Assembly: GCA_026707745.1 (NCBI GenBank)
Contig: JAPOWG010000080.1
Coordinates: 1-50,107, forward strand
Reading direction: 5' to 3'
DNA from: Chloroflexota bacterium
GTDB lineage: Bacteria; Chloroflexota; Anaerolineae; Aggregatilineales; Phototrophicaceae
DNA: 50,107 bases
Shown: positions 17,503 to 25,552 of the stretch, piece by piece
Layout of the letters: each line of letters starts with the position of its first letter
Numbering within the stretch: position 1 is the stretch's first letter
Made by a program: the position numbers and the translations under genes
The notes under the pieces: model-generated
The model's input: the letters and a program-made list of their open reading frames with translations, nothing else
Databases searched by the model: none
Told to the model about the DNA's origin: nothing

Positions 17503-17600
17503 AGCCGCTCGGCGCGTAACCGGCGAAAAGGTCACAGGAATGTCGCGCTCACGCAAAATCGTAAGCGTTCTCGTTGCATGAGCGACGCGCTTTACGTAAA
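17503..17600. repeat. Dispersed repeat, copy A (full length)
   Basis: About 98 bp beginning AGCCGCTCGGCGCGTAACCG. Over the first 80 bases it matches the copy at 47201 at 63 positions without gaps. Parts of it recur at 10089 and 43546. Confidence 0.85.
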
Positions 17601-17603
17601 CAG

Positions 17604-17624
17604 GGGCGACTTTGTGAGTCGCCC
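17604..17624. repeat. Palindrome abutting repeat copy A
   Basis: GGGCGACT - TTGTG - AGTCGCCC, a perfect 8-bp stem starting 4 bp after repeat copy A. It resembles the palindrome at 13624. Confidence 0.7.
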
Positions 17625-17693
17625 AGTGCCGACAGACCCGAATTTGGCGCATTTTAATCAGTAGCGGACAAGCCTGGTAAGCCCGATAATTCG

Positions 17694-17720
17694 GCGTCCC
17701 GCACGGTAAAGGCGGGACGC
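17694..17720 (-). terminator. Possible terminator downstream of the cold-shock gene
   Basis: A perfect 9-bp stem, GCGTCCCGC / GCGGGACGC, with a 9-nt loop, 31 bp after the cold-shock stop codon. No U-tract follows, so a REP-like role is also possible. Confidence 0.45.
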
Positions 17721-17750
17721 ATCCGTCTGATTTGTTGGATCAGTCCGCGG

Positions 17751-17960
17751 CTATATACGCACCACGTTGCTGGCCTGTTTTCCTTTCGGGCCCTCGGTAA
17801 CAGTGAACTCCACTGTTTCGCCCTCTTCAAGATTGCGATATCCTTCGCCGGCTATCGCGGAAAAGTGTACAAAGACGTCTGGCCCTCCTTCTTGCGCGAT
17901 AAAACCATATCCTTTTTCAGAACTGAACCACTTTACGGTGCCTGTAATACGTTCTTCCAT
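17751..17960 (-). CDS. Cold-shock domain protein
   Basis: The 69-residue single cold-shock domain carries both RNA-binding motifs, [15 protein letters not shown] (RNP1 region) and DVFVHFSAI (RNP2). It ends [14 protein letters not shown]. It binds single-stranded RNA or DNA and acts as an RNA chaperone. The start at 17960 is chosen because the mapped promoter (18104-18132) would place the transcript start near 18097, downstream of the longer frame's start. GGGAGC lies 10 nt before it. The resulting 5' leader of about 137 nt, with a strong hairpin, is typical of cold-shock mRNAs. Confidence 0.95.
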   Translation of the reverse strand: MEERITGTVKWFSSEKGYGFIAQEGGPDVFVHFSAIAGEGYRNLEEGETVEFTVTEGPKGKQASNVVRI

Positions 17961-18007
17961 TGCGAAACGCTGCTCCCACTGTGACATTTGATAAGTGAAT
18001 CGCGACC

Positions 18008-18043
18008 TGCGAACGGACAGATCACAGAAAAAACCCGTTCGCA
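18008..18043 (-). promoter_or_regulatory. Hairpin in the cold-shock mRNA leader
   Basis: TGCGAACGG pairs perfectly with CCGTTCGCA (9 bp, 18-nt loop containing six U) in the middle of the 137-nt leader. It could be a temperature-sensitive structure like those in other cold-shock leaders; this is inference. Confidence 0.5.
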
Positions 18044-18103
18044 ATTCGAGATTGACGGGCACGACGTCGGACTCGCGCGAGACGCTTGTCGCCCCCAAAC
18101 GGC

Positions 18104-18132
18104 AATATACACCCTGCAATGTCATTTGGCAA
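18104..18132 (-). promoter_or_regulatory. Promoter of the cold-shock gene
   Basis: On the minus strand TTGCCA (18132-18127), exactly 17 bp, then TATATT (18109-18104). Confidence 0.65.
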
Positions 18133-18249
18133 CAAGACCAAGACGTAGTGAAATCGATTTAGCGATTCTGTCTCAAAACGACGAGACTTGGTCGATTAGC
18201 GCCCCCGAACGCTCGTCGCCGGCGGGGGGACATCTGGACAGCGGGGAGC

Positions 18250-18984
18250 TCAGCGGAAAATACGGTATTTGAGCAGGGTCCAGGCGGCGATTGGCGCGTC
18301 AGTCCATTTGATCTTCTTGCCTTCGTCGTATTCTCGTCCGTAATAGGAAATTGGGACCTCGACGATGCGGATGCCTTGCCGCAAGACCTTGGCGGTGAAC
18401 TCCGGTTCAAAGTCGAAGCCGCGCGCATGGATCTGCATGCTTTCCACCACCTCGCGCCGGAAGCACTTGTAGCAAGTTTCCATGTCGCTGAGGATGGCAT
18501 TGAAGAGGATATTGGTAATCAGCGTCAAACCCTTGTTGGCGACCATGTTCCAGAAGTTCATGGCTTTGCGGGTGCCGCCCAGGAAGCGCGAGCCATATAC
18601 AACTGTCGCGACTCCCTCTTGTATCGGTTTCAGCAAAAGCGGGTACTCGCGGGGGTCATACTCGAAGTCGGCGTCTTGAATAATGATGACCTCGCAACTG
18701 GTTTTCTTGAAACCGGTGACGAGCGCCGCTCCCTTGCCCTGATTGCGTTCATGATAAAAGATCTTAACTTTTCTGTGACCTTCGGCTTCAATTGCGGCCA
18801 GGACATCGCGCGTGCCGTCGGTAGATCCGTCATCGACGATAATGACCTCGTCCACAATATCCACGTCTAGGACGCGTTTGACGATGTCACTCACGGTGTT
18901 GACTTCGTTATAGCAAGGAATGACCACGCTAAACGATGGCTTCGCGGCATAGGGATCGGGCGCTTTGGACGGAGGATGTCTCAT
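18250..18984 (-). CDS. Family 2 glycosyltransferase (dolichyl/polyprenyl-phosphate sugar synthase-like)
   Basis: A 244-residue GT-A enzyme. FSVVIPCYNEVNTV starts the nucleotide-binding fold, VDDGSTDGT binds UDP or GDP, and QDADFEYDPREYP holds the metal-binding acidic residues. TCYKCFRREVV and the segment VEVPISYYGREYDEGKKI are typical of polyprenyl-phosphate mannose/glucose synthases. There is no C-terminal membrane domain, so it is the short soluble or peripheral form. It should make a lipid-linked sugar donor for extracytoplasmic glycosylation. It is not obviously part of an operon. Confidence 0.9.
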   Translation of the reverse strand: MRHPPSKAPDPYAAKPSFSVVIPCYNEVNTVSDIVKRVLDVDIVDEVIIVDDGSTDGTRDVLAAIEAEGHRKVKIFYHERNQGKGAALVTGFKKTSCEVIIIQDADFEYDPREYPLLLKPIQEGVATVVYGSRFLGGTRKAMNFWNMVANKGLTLITNILFNAILSDMETCYKCFRREVVESMQIHARGFDFEPEFTAKVLRQGIRIVEVPISYYGREYDEGKKIKWTDAPIAAWTLLKYRIFR

Positions 18985-19104
18985 ATGCTTTTCAAAGGAA
19001 TTCTGACGGCTGGATCACGCTTGCTGCTTGGCGGAACTGCCGCATTCTATCATAGAGCCCCTCGATAAGCAATTTTACACGCGGGCAAAGCGCGTTGCGC
19101 AGCT

Positions 19105-19533
19105 TCATAGAATCTCTGACGGGATTGATCGCAACAGCGTTCCACTGCTGGCGATGATGCGTATGACGCTGTTCGGCGAATTGACCGTGTATAGCCGGGC
19201 ATAGTCGGTGATGGAGGCATAGGCGTCGGGGAACTGGCGAATGGCGGGACCTATCAATCCGACATCAATCATAAGGTCAATGCATTCTTGCTTGGAGGCG
19301 ATGCTGAAGTCCGCGCCCAGCCAACTCATTGGCGCTTCAATATAGGCGACATCCGAAAACAGTATGTAGATGGCGGGCTGATTGCGCTGACCCTTGTACA
19401 CGCTGAGATACAAGCGGGACAGCTTGCGGTGATAGTGAAAGACCTGACAGCGGTATCCCGCCGGCTTGCTAATGTTGAAGACGTTGCGGCTGTTCAGTTC
19501 GACTTTGGCCATAAGTTGTGCTGTCGCTTTCAC
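19105..19533 (-). CDS. Hypothetical protein
   Basis: I do not recognise this 142-residue protein. It has a beta-rich centre (YRCQVFHYHRKLSRLYLSVYKG ... PAIYILFSDVAYIEAP) and a helical end (FPDAYASITDYARLY), with no signal peptide or membrane segment. Codon use looks like real coding sequence. The GTG at 19533 is taken as the start; an ATG at 19512 gives a slightly shorter product. Neither has a strong ribosome site. It lies 120 bp from the glycosyltransferase on the same strand. Confidence 0.6.
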   Translation of the reverse strand: MKATAQLMAKVELNSRNVFNISKPAGYRCQVFHYHRKLSRLYLSVYKGQRNQPAIYILFSDVAYIEAPMSWLGADFSIASKQECIDLMIDVGLIGPAIRQFPDAYASITDYARLYTVNSPNSVIRIIASSGTLLRSIPSEIL

Positions 19534-19591
19534 TCAGCGCCTGCTACTTTAGTAGACCTCCGGTCATTGCGGAAGGGATAGGGGCAGCCGC

Positions 19592-19619
19592 TTTGCGACC
19601 GCCCATTATGCGGTAGAAT
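19592..19619 (+). promoter_or_regulatory. Possible promoter of the third SDR gene
   Basis: TTTGCG (19592-19597), 16 bp, then TAGAAT (19614-19619), 46 bp before the SDR start. Confidence 0.4.
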
Positions 19620-19665
19620 ACCCCCATCTGCGGCCAACTGCCAGGACGGCGGACGGGAGACGAAC

Positions 19666-20436
19666 ATGAGATTTGAAGGCAAAGTTGCAGTAGTCACAGG
19701 CGCGGCGACCGGCATCGGCAGGGCGACCGCGCTGGCATTTGCGCGGGAGGGCGCAGGTGTTGTGCTCGCGGATGTCAATGCCGAAGCGATGAAGGAGACC
19801 GCGCGAGCAATTGAGACCGCGGGCGGATCCGGCCTGGAAGTGCTTGCCGATGTGTCCCGCGGCGAAGATGCCGGACGCATCGCCAGCGACGCGGTTGACC
19901 ATTTCGGAGGCGTCGATTATCTGGTTGCCAGCGCCGGCATCCAGACTTACGGCACGGTTGTTGATACCGATGAAGATACCTGGGATCGCACGCTCGCGGT
20001 CAACTTGAAGGGCGTCTATCTGGCTGCCAAGTATTGTATTCCCGAGATGGTCAAACGCGGTGGCGGGGCTATTGTCAATGTGGCTTCGGTGCAGGGACTG
20101 CAAAGCCAGCCAAACGTGGCCGCCTACGCCGCCTCCAAGGGCGCGCTGATCGCCATGACCAGAACAATGGCCTTGGACCACGCCGGGGACGGCATCCGTG
20201 TCAACAGCCTTTGTCCCGGTTCGATTAATACGCCGCTGCTGCGTTTCGCCGCGGACACATATAGCCCGGACGATCCCTTGGGCGCCATAGAGGATTGGGG
20301 AAAACTGCACGCCCTGGGCCGGGTAGGGCAACCGGAAGAAATGGCGGAAGTCGCGCTGTTTCTGGTCAGCGACGCCGCTTCCTTCATGACCGGCGCCACG
20401 GTTGTAGCCGACGGTGGTTTGACAATAGGTCTCTGA
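19666..20436 (+). CDS. SDR family oxidoreductase
   Basis: A 256-residue classical SDR. TGAATGIG lies at residues 11-18, the active-site Tyr154 and Lys158 are in YAASK, and the Ser is in VNVASVQG. The C-terminus SDAASFMTGATVVADGGLTIGL is intact. GGGAGA precedes the start. It converges with the E1 genes and appears monocistronic. NAD(P)-dependent oxidation of an unidentified alcohol is expected. Confidence 0.9.
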   Translation: MRFEGKVAVVTGAATGIGRATALAFAREGAGVVLADVNAEAMKETARAIETAGGSGLEVLADVSRGEDAGRIASDAVDHFGGVDYLVASAGIQTYGTVVDTDEDTWDRTLAVNLKGVYLAAKYCIPEMVKRGGGAIVNVASVQGLQSQPNVAAYAASKGALIAMTRTMALDHAGDGIRVNSLCPGSINTPLLRFAADTYSPDDPLGAIEDWGKLHALGRVGQPEEMAEVALFLVSDAASFMTGATVVADGGLTIGL

Positions 20437-20471
20437 TCGACGACGACAATGCCCGGCGGACTATGAACGTC

Positions 20472-21446
20472 TTATGACAGCAACTGTCGAACTGCCCCTT
20501 CAATCCTTTGCGCATTCGGGATGATCTCGTCTTCCAATGCCGGGCTATAAGCGATCAAGGCATTTTCCATATTGACGCGCTTGATCGGCGCGTCCAAATA
20601 AAAGAGTCCTTCATCGGCCACGAGCGCGGCGACATTTGCGCCCCAGCCACCCAGCCGCGGCGCTTCTTCCACGATGATCAGTCTGCTGGTTTTTCGCACG
20701 GATCGCAGGATGGTCGCGCCGTCCAGCGGCGCCAGGCTGCGCAAGTCGATAACCTCCGGCTTGATTCCCTCGTCCGCCAATTTCTCCGCTGTTGCCAGCG
20801 CGCGCTGCAACATCTGTTGAGTCGCCACCAGGGTGATGTCCTCGCCGGCGCGGGCGACCGCGGCTTGGCCCAATTCCTCGGGCGCGGCCTCCAAATCGAC
20901 CTCGCCGACCAGGTTGTACAGCGATTTGTGCTCCAGCACGATTACGGGATCGTCATCGCGGATGGCCGCGCGCAGCAGCCCGTACATGTCAGCCGGACTG
21001 GAGGGGGCGACCACCTTCAAACCGGGGAAGTTCATCAGCCAGGATTCCGCGCATTGAGAATGCTGCGTGCCGAACCCGCCGCCAGCGCCTTGAGACGCGC
21101 GGATGGTCAAGGGCACGGTGAACTGCCCGCCGCTCATGAAGCGGTACTTGGCGACTTGATTTACGATCTGGTCCATTGCCACCGGGATAAAATCGGCGAA
21201 CATCAACTCGGCCACGGGGCGCAAGCCCGTTATCGCGGCTCCCAGAGCCGTGCCGACGATCGCCTGTTCGGATATGGGCGTATCCCGGACGCGAACCGGA
21301 CCGAATTCCTCATAGATGCCGGGGGTCACTTTGAATACGCCGCCGGCCTTGGCAACATCTTCGCCGAAGAAAACGACTGCATCGTCCCGCCGCATTTCCG
21401 CTGCGATGGCCTCGGTAACGGCTTGGCGATAGGTCATGGTAGGCAT
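20472..21446 (-). CDS. 2-oxoacid/acetoin dehydrogenase E1 beta subunit
   Basis: The 324-residue protein matches E1 beta of pyruvate, branched-chain or acetoin dehydrogenases. It has TYRQAVTEAIAAEM, FFGEDVAKAGGVFKVTPG, RVRDTPISEQAIVG, and RASQGAGGGFGTQHSQ. The transketolase C-terminal domain ends the chain. It pairs with E1 alpha to bind thiamine diphosphate and decarboxylate a 2-oxoacid. The start at 21446 is fixed by GGAGG 6 nt upstream; a longer frame to 21536 overlaps E1 alpha. The two genes are separated by 10 bp. No E2 or E3 gene is nearby. Confidence 0.92.
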   Translation of the reverse strand: MPTMTYRQAVTEAIAAEMRRDDAVVFFGEDVAKAGGVFKVTPGIYEEFGPVRVRDTPISEQAIVGTALGAAITGLRPVAELMFADFIPVAMDQIVNQVAKYRFMSGGQFTVPLTIRASQGAGGGFGTQHSQCAESWLMNFPGLKVVAPSSPADMYGLLRAAIRDDDPVIVLEHKSLYNLVGEVDLEAAPEELGQAAVARAGEDITLVATQQMLQRALATAEKLADEGIKPEVIDLRSLAPLDGATILRSVRKTSRLIIVEEAPRLGGWGANVAALVADEGLFYLDAPIKRVNMENALIAYSPALEDEIIPNAQRIEGAVRQLLS

Positions 21447-21456
21447 AGGCGCCTCC

Positions 21457-22440
21457 TTAGCTGGCAGCGTAGACGTAGTCCTCAAGCGACTGGGGCGACG
21501 GGAAGGGCTCGGCCTTGGCCCATTCGACCGCGTCAAAGACTTCTCCCGCTATGGCCTCCTTGATTTCAAGGAATTCCTCTGGATCGAGCTCGCCATCGCT
21601 GTACATCCGCGCCGCCAGAATGTCAATCGGGTCGCGCTCTTGCCATTGCGCCAATTCGCCCGGCTTGCGATAGGGAGCGGTGTCGGATCGCGAATGCCCC
21701 CCATAACGATAGGTTTTCAATTCGAGCAGGGAAGGTCCTTGGCCATTGCGGGCGCGCTCGGCGGCGGACACGGTCGCCGCGTGTACGGCTTCGACATCCT
21801 GGCCGTCGACGATGACGCCGGGCATAGCATAAGCCCCGGCCCGATCGGCAATGTCATCAATCGGCGTCGTTTCCCGAATGTGGCTGTATTCGCCGTAAAG
21901 ATTATTCTCGCAGATGAAAATCACCGGCAGTTTCCATACCGATGCCATATTCATCGACTCGTGACAAAGCCCGATGTTCGCCGCGCCATCGCCGAAGAAA
22001 GTCGCCGCAATCGCGCCTGTACGCCTGACTTGAGCCGTGAGCGCGGCGCCCAAGGCGATGGGCAACTGCGCGCCCACGATCGCGTTGGCGCCTAGCAACC
22101 CGATCGACTTGTCCGTCATATGCATGCTGCCGCCGCGCCCTTTGCAAGCGCCGCTCTCTTTGCCCATCATTTCCGCCATGAGCGAGCGAAGCGACATGCC
22201 CAGGGCCAGCGCGTGACCATGCCCGCGATAGGAACAGGTCACGGTATCGCCTTTGGATAGAGCAAGCGCTACGCCGGCCGAACACGCTTCCTGGCCAATC
22301 GCCAAATGCGTCGTTCCTCGCACCAGATTCGCCATGAAGAGATTTTGAATCTCTTCTTCAGCCAGGCGAATCTTGACCATGGCGAGCAATGCATGGGTCC
22401 TGCTTTCTTTATCAAGCCTGTCCATAGGTTCAAGCCTCAT
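21457..22440 (-). CDS. 2-oxoacid/acetoin dehydrogenase E1 alpha subunit
   Basis: The 327-residue protein carries the thiamine-diphosphate motif GDGAANIGLCHESMNMASVW with the closing ENN. GRGGSMHMTDK and RYGGHSRSDTAPYR are typical of the alpha subunit. It starts the E1 operon. The ATG at 22440 has GAGG just upstream; an upstream GTG or ATG at 22530 would add 30 residues with no family resemblance. Acetoin or pyruvate dehydrogenase is most likely; branched-chain is less likely. The specificity cannot be settled without the E2 partner. Confidence 0.92.
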   Translation of the reverse strand: MRLEPMDRLDKESRTHALLAMVKIRLAEEEIQNLFMANLVRGTTHLAIGQEACSAGVALALSKGDTVTCSYRGHGHALALGMSLRSLMAEMMGKESGACKGRGGSMHMTDKSIGLLGANAIVGAQLPIALGAALTAQVRRTGAIAATFFGDGAANIGLCHESMNMASVWKLPVIFICENNLYGEYSHIRETTPIDDIADRAGAYAMPGVIVDGQDVEAVHAATVSAAERARNGQGPSLLELKTYRYGGHSRSDTAPYRKPGELAQWQERDPIDILAARMYSDGELDPEEFLEIKEAIAGEVFDAVEWAKAEPFPSPQSLEDYVYAAS

Positions 22441-22610
22441 GTCCTCGTTCCTGTTTTCCGGCTGCCGCACCCGATTGTAGCGCTTCAAGAACTTGCTTGC
22501 GAAATAGAGTCCTTTCCTTTGTGTTGACACTGAAAATGGTTCATTTGTATTTCAATCGAATTTGTCGCGGCAGCGGCTTGATCGGCGCCTGGCAGTGTTT
22601 TCCGGGGCTT

Positions 22611-22653
22611 TTGCGCAACAGTATAGAAACAGTATGTTTACGGGGGGTACCCG
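22611..22653. repeat. Two-copy element with paired ACAGTAT motifs, copy 2
   Basis: AACAGTATAGAAACAGTATG then GGGGGGTACCCGC. It is similar to 13475-13516 in the same order, spacing and orientation. It lies 60 bp before the IS remnant. Confidence 0.75.
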
Positions 22654-22710
22654 CTCCCTAGATCTGAGGACATGACAGGTTTGAATATCGCGCATATCTC
22701 AAGGCCAACC

Positions 22711-22935
22711 TGTAGTGGTCTCGAAAAACTGGACACCTAGTTGAGAGAGTATACTAGTGTGACAGGAAGGGAGTCAGAGGCATGGCGAGACAGCGCAAGC
22801 ACAGCCCGGAAACCAAGGTCAGGATCGTGCTGGAGATCATCAGCGGCAGCAAATCTGTGGCCCAAGCCAGCCGCGAGTACAAGATTAAGGATAGCCTGCT
22901 CTACAAGTGGAAGGCCGAGGCGATTGAGGGTATGA
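22711..22935 (+). mobile_element. IS3-family remnant (left end plus part of orfA)
   Basis: The sequence from TGTAGTGGTCTCG at 22711 through 22765 is identical over 55 bp to the last 55 bp of the window (50053-50107). That marks 22711 as the left end of an insertion sequence. It begins with TG and is followed by an orfA start. The remnant loses resemblance to transposase at about 22920-22935 and no orfB follows, so most of the element is missing. Confidence 0.8.
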
Positions 22936-23003
22936 CCAAGTATTTTGCTTATGGCCAGCCGACAGTCGCTGTCGCTCGCCCGTACAGAGTTATCGCTATT
23001 TGA
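22782..23003 (+). pseudogene. Truncated IS3-family transposase OrfA
   Basis: The frame begins MARQRKHSPETKVRIVLEI and continues through QASREYKIKDSLLYKWK, the helix-turn-helix of OrfA transposases, which normally run to about 90-100 residues. After about residue 48 the reading (EAIEGMTKYFAYGQPTV...) no longer resembles OrfA, and it stops at 73 residues. The gene is therefore broken by a deletion or rearrangement and should be inactive. GGAAGGGAG upstream is a good ribosome site. Confidence 0.8.
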
Positions 23004-23119
23004 GGGAGAGAGCTTGATGTGTCAATAATCTGAAATACACTCTTCGCCCCAAAACTGCTTTACAGTCCCCGCAAAATAACATAAGCTAAATCCACTTGCA
23101 TTTGAATTCCTACGCCAAA

Positions 23120-25552
23120 ATGAGCGCAAAGTCCACTATCGGGCGCCGGCGCAAATTCAACCGCTGGCGCAGCCCAGTCTCCCTCGGGGACATTGCCAGA
23201 TTGATCGCATGTTGCCTGGTCTTGCTCATGCCTCTGCTTACGCTCGAGATTGCTGGCTGGCAGATCGACCTGAACATCGTGGCGCCCGTGCTCTTCGTTG
23301 GCGTCGTCATTGGCATCTTGCTGGCGGGCAGTCGCTTTGGAGAACTGCCCGCGGTCATCATCAGCTTTCTTTATGCGATAGGCAGTATTCTTTGCGTCTC
23401 CGCCTTGTCGCTGGAAATGCCCTTCCTGGAAGGCATCGCAGCGGCAGCTGGCAGCGCCGGGCAATGGGCGCTGGATGCCATAAGCGACGGCAACAACCCT
23501 GACGAGCTTGTCCTCACCATGCTGGTATCGCTGTTATTCTGGTTCCTGGCCTACAACGCCACCTGGCACATCTACCGGATTGATCGCGTATGGCGCGTCA
23601 TTTTGCCGCCGGGACTGGTGCTTCTGGCGAACATGGTCATCTATAGCGGACGGGAGCCGCTGGACAGGCAGCTTGTCGTCTTCCTCTTGATGTCGCTTTC
23701 GCTGATTGTGCGCTCCAACCTCGAGAACCGCGAGTGGGAATGGTCGCTTAGCGGCATCCGAGTGCCAGCGATTGTGCGCCGGCAATTCGCCGCGATCGGC
23801 ATTGCCTTGTCGCTGCTCGGTCTTGTCTTCGCCTGGGGCGTGCCGACACATGGCTTGCAAGAGCGCCTTAATGCTTTTCAAGAGTTTCTGGCCTCGGACC
23901 CCATTCAACAGATGTCCGAGTTGTGGAGCCGCCTCTTCGCGCCAATCGAAGGCGAAGGGCCCGCAACAACCGACTACTACGGGGCAGATTTGCTCAACCT
24001 GGGCGGCGCCGTCAGCCTGGGCGACGATGTCGTTTTGCTGGTGGACGCGCCGCATTCGAATTTTCGGTATTACTGGCGCTCGCGCGTATTCGAACGCTAT
24101 ATTGACGGGCAATGGTCTCCTTCCGCAGACCTGCGCATCACAGACAGATCATCTCCGCTGGAACTGAATATGAACAATGAAGTGATCGGGTTTCGCCGTC
24201 AGGCGGTCTCTCAACACTTCACCATCGTCAATGCCAACGCGCGGATTTATTATGCCGCGCCACAGCCCTCCAGCATCGACGGCACCGGGCGCATTGACCT
24301 GATCTATACCGACAAACCCGAGAACAGCTCAATGAACGTATCGGTTGTACGACCTTTGCGGGTCATGAAACGGGGGGCATCCTATACCGCAACCAGCTTG
24401 CTGAGCGTCGCGACGGCGCATGAATTACGCGGGGCCGGCGCAAACTATCCCAATTGGGTCAGCGGAGCAAACCTGTATGTCGGGCAACCCAATGCGCGCA
24501 TCCTCAATCTGTCGCGGCAGATCGTCGAAGACGCCGGAGCGGACAATCCCTACGACAAGGCAAAGGCGATCGAAACCTGGCTGCGCGACAACATCGCCTA
24601 CAATGAATCCATTTCCGCGCCGCCGCCCAACGTGGACTCCGTGGAGTGGGTGCTATTTGACGCTAAAGAAGGTTACTGCACGTATTATGCCACTTCCATG
24701 ATCGTTATGTTGCGCCACCTGGGCATACCGGCGCGTCTGGCCGCCGGTTTTTCTCAAGGTCAATATGATGTCAACATCCAGCGTTATGTGGTACGCGAGC
24801 GCGAGGCGCATACCTGGGTCGAGGTCTATTTTCCGGGCTATGGCTGGATCGAGTTCGAGCCGACGGCTGCCGAAGCGCCCTACAATCGGGAGGGAGACGA
24901 CCTGGCGCAGCCACAAGACGAGTCCGCTGATCCGCAGCCGACGCTCAGTCCGACGCCGACGCCTACGCCGAGCCCTACGCCCGCGCCCACGGAAGAAGGC
25001 GTCGAGCAAATCGCGGCTCAACCGACGCCAACACCAACGCCGACGCCTCGTCCGAATAATCCCAGTCCCACACCTTTTTTGGTTCCGACGATAGAACCGC
25101 CGATCATCCCGGACGCTCCGCCGCCGCCATTTGCATTTTTGGAGCCGCTGTTGCTGGTGGCCCTGGTGATACTCGTCTCGCTGCTCATCCTGGCTATCAT
25201 CTTGTTGCTGCTGTTCTGGTGGTGGGAATGGCGTGGGATGGGTGGCCTCAGCCCCATATCCAGGGCTTATGCTCGTCTGGAGCGGTATATTCAGTTGATC
25301 GGCATCGATATCGGCAGCAATAAGACGACACTGGAAAAGCGCCGCGAATTGCAGCAGAGGATTCCCGCCGCCCGAGAGCCTATCCGCACCATCAGCGATT
25401 TGTACACGCGGGAACGGTATGGCGATACCAGCCAAGGCACGGGAGATAACAAGCGATTCGCCGCCCGCGCGGAGAGAGCCTGGAATCGCACGCGCGGCAA
25501 TATCATCCGCCGCTGGTTGCGCAGACTCTTGCCCTTTAGCAGACGGGACTAA
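23120..25552 (+). CDS. TgpA-like membrane transglutaminase-domain protein
   Basis: The 810-residue protein has six or so N-terminal membrane helices (residues 25-230), then a large extracytoplasmic region with a transglutaminase core. Cys520 (EGYCTYYATSMIV) and His564 (EAHTWVEVYFPGYGW) form the catalytic pair; the third position reads EFEPT where many relatives have DPT. A linker of proline-threonine repeats follows (encoded at about 24943-25075), then one more membrane helix and a cytoplasmic DUF4129-like tail (AYARLERYIQLIG ... ISDLYTRERYG). It may act as a peptidase or transferase at the cell surface. The ATG at 23120 is chosen over a TTG at 23096. Its stop abuts that of the methyltransferase. 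Confidence 0.88.
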   Translation: MSAKSTIGRRRKFNRWRSPVSLGDIARLIACCLVLLMPLLTLEIAGWQIDLNIVAPVLFVGVVIGILLAGSRFGELPAVIISFLYAIGSILCVSALSLEMPFLEGIAAAAGSAGQWALDAISDGNNPDELVLTMLVSLLFWFLAYNATWHIYRIDRVWRVILPPGLVLLANMVIYSGREPLDRQLVVFLLMSLSLIVRSNLENREWEWSLSGIRVPAIVRRQFAAIGIALSLLGLVFAWGVPTHGLQERLNAFQEFLASDPIQQMSELWSRLFAPIEGEGPATTDYYGADLLNLGGAVSLGDDVVLLVDAPHSNFRYYWRSRVFERYIDGQWSPSADLRITDRSSPLELNMNNEVIGFRRQAVSQHFTIVNANARIYYAAPQPSSIDGTGRIDLIYTDKPENSSMNVSVVRPLRVMKRGASYTATSLLSVATAHELRGAGANYPNWVSGANLYVGQPNARILNLSRQIVEDAGADNPYDKAKAIETWLRDNIAYNESISAPPPNVDSVEWVLFDAKEGYCTYYATSMIVMLRHLGIPARLAAGFSQGQYDVNIQRYVVREREAHTWVEVYFPGYGWIEFEPTAAEAPYNREGDDLAQPQDESADPQPTLSPTPTPTPSPTPAPTEEGVEQIAAQPTPTPTPTPRPNNPSPTPFLVPTIEPPIIPDAPPPPFAFLEPLLLVALVILVSLLILAIILLLLFWWWEWRGMGGLSPISRAYARLERYIQLIGIDIGSNKTTLEKRRELQQRIPAAREPIRTISDLYTRERYGDTSQGTGDNKRFAARAERAWNRTRGNIIRRWLRRLLPFSRRD

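Larger units (their letters stand above)
17335..17750. other. Gene-free gap holding a dispersed repeat and two hairpins
   Basis: No gene is visible between the sulfatase and the cold-shock gene. The gap contains repeat copy A and two perfect hairpins, listed separately. Confidence 0.6.
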
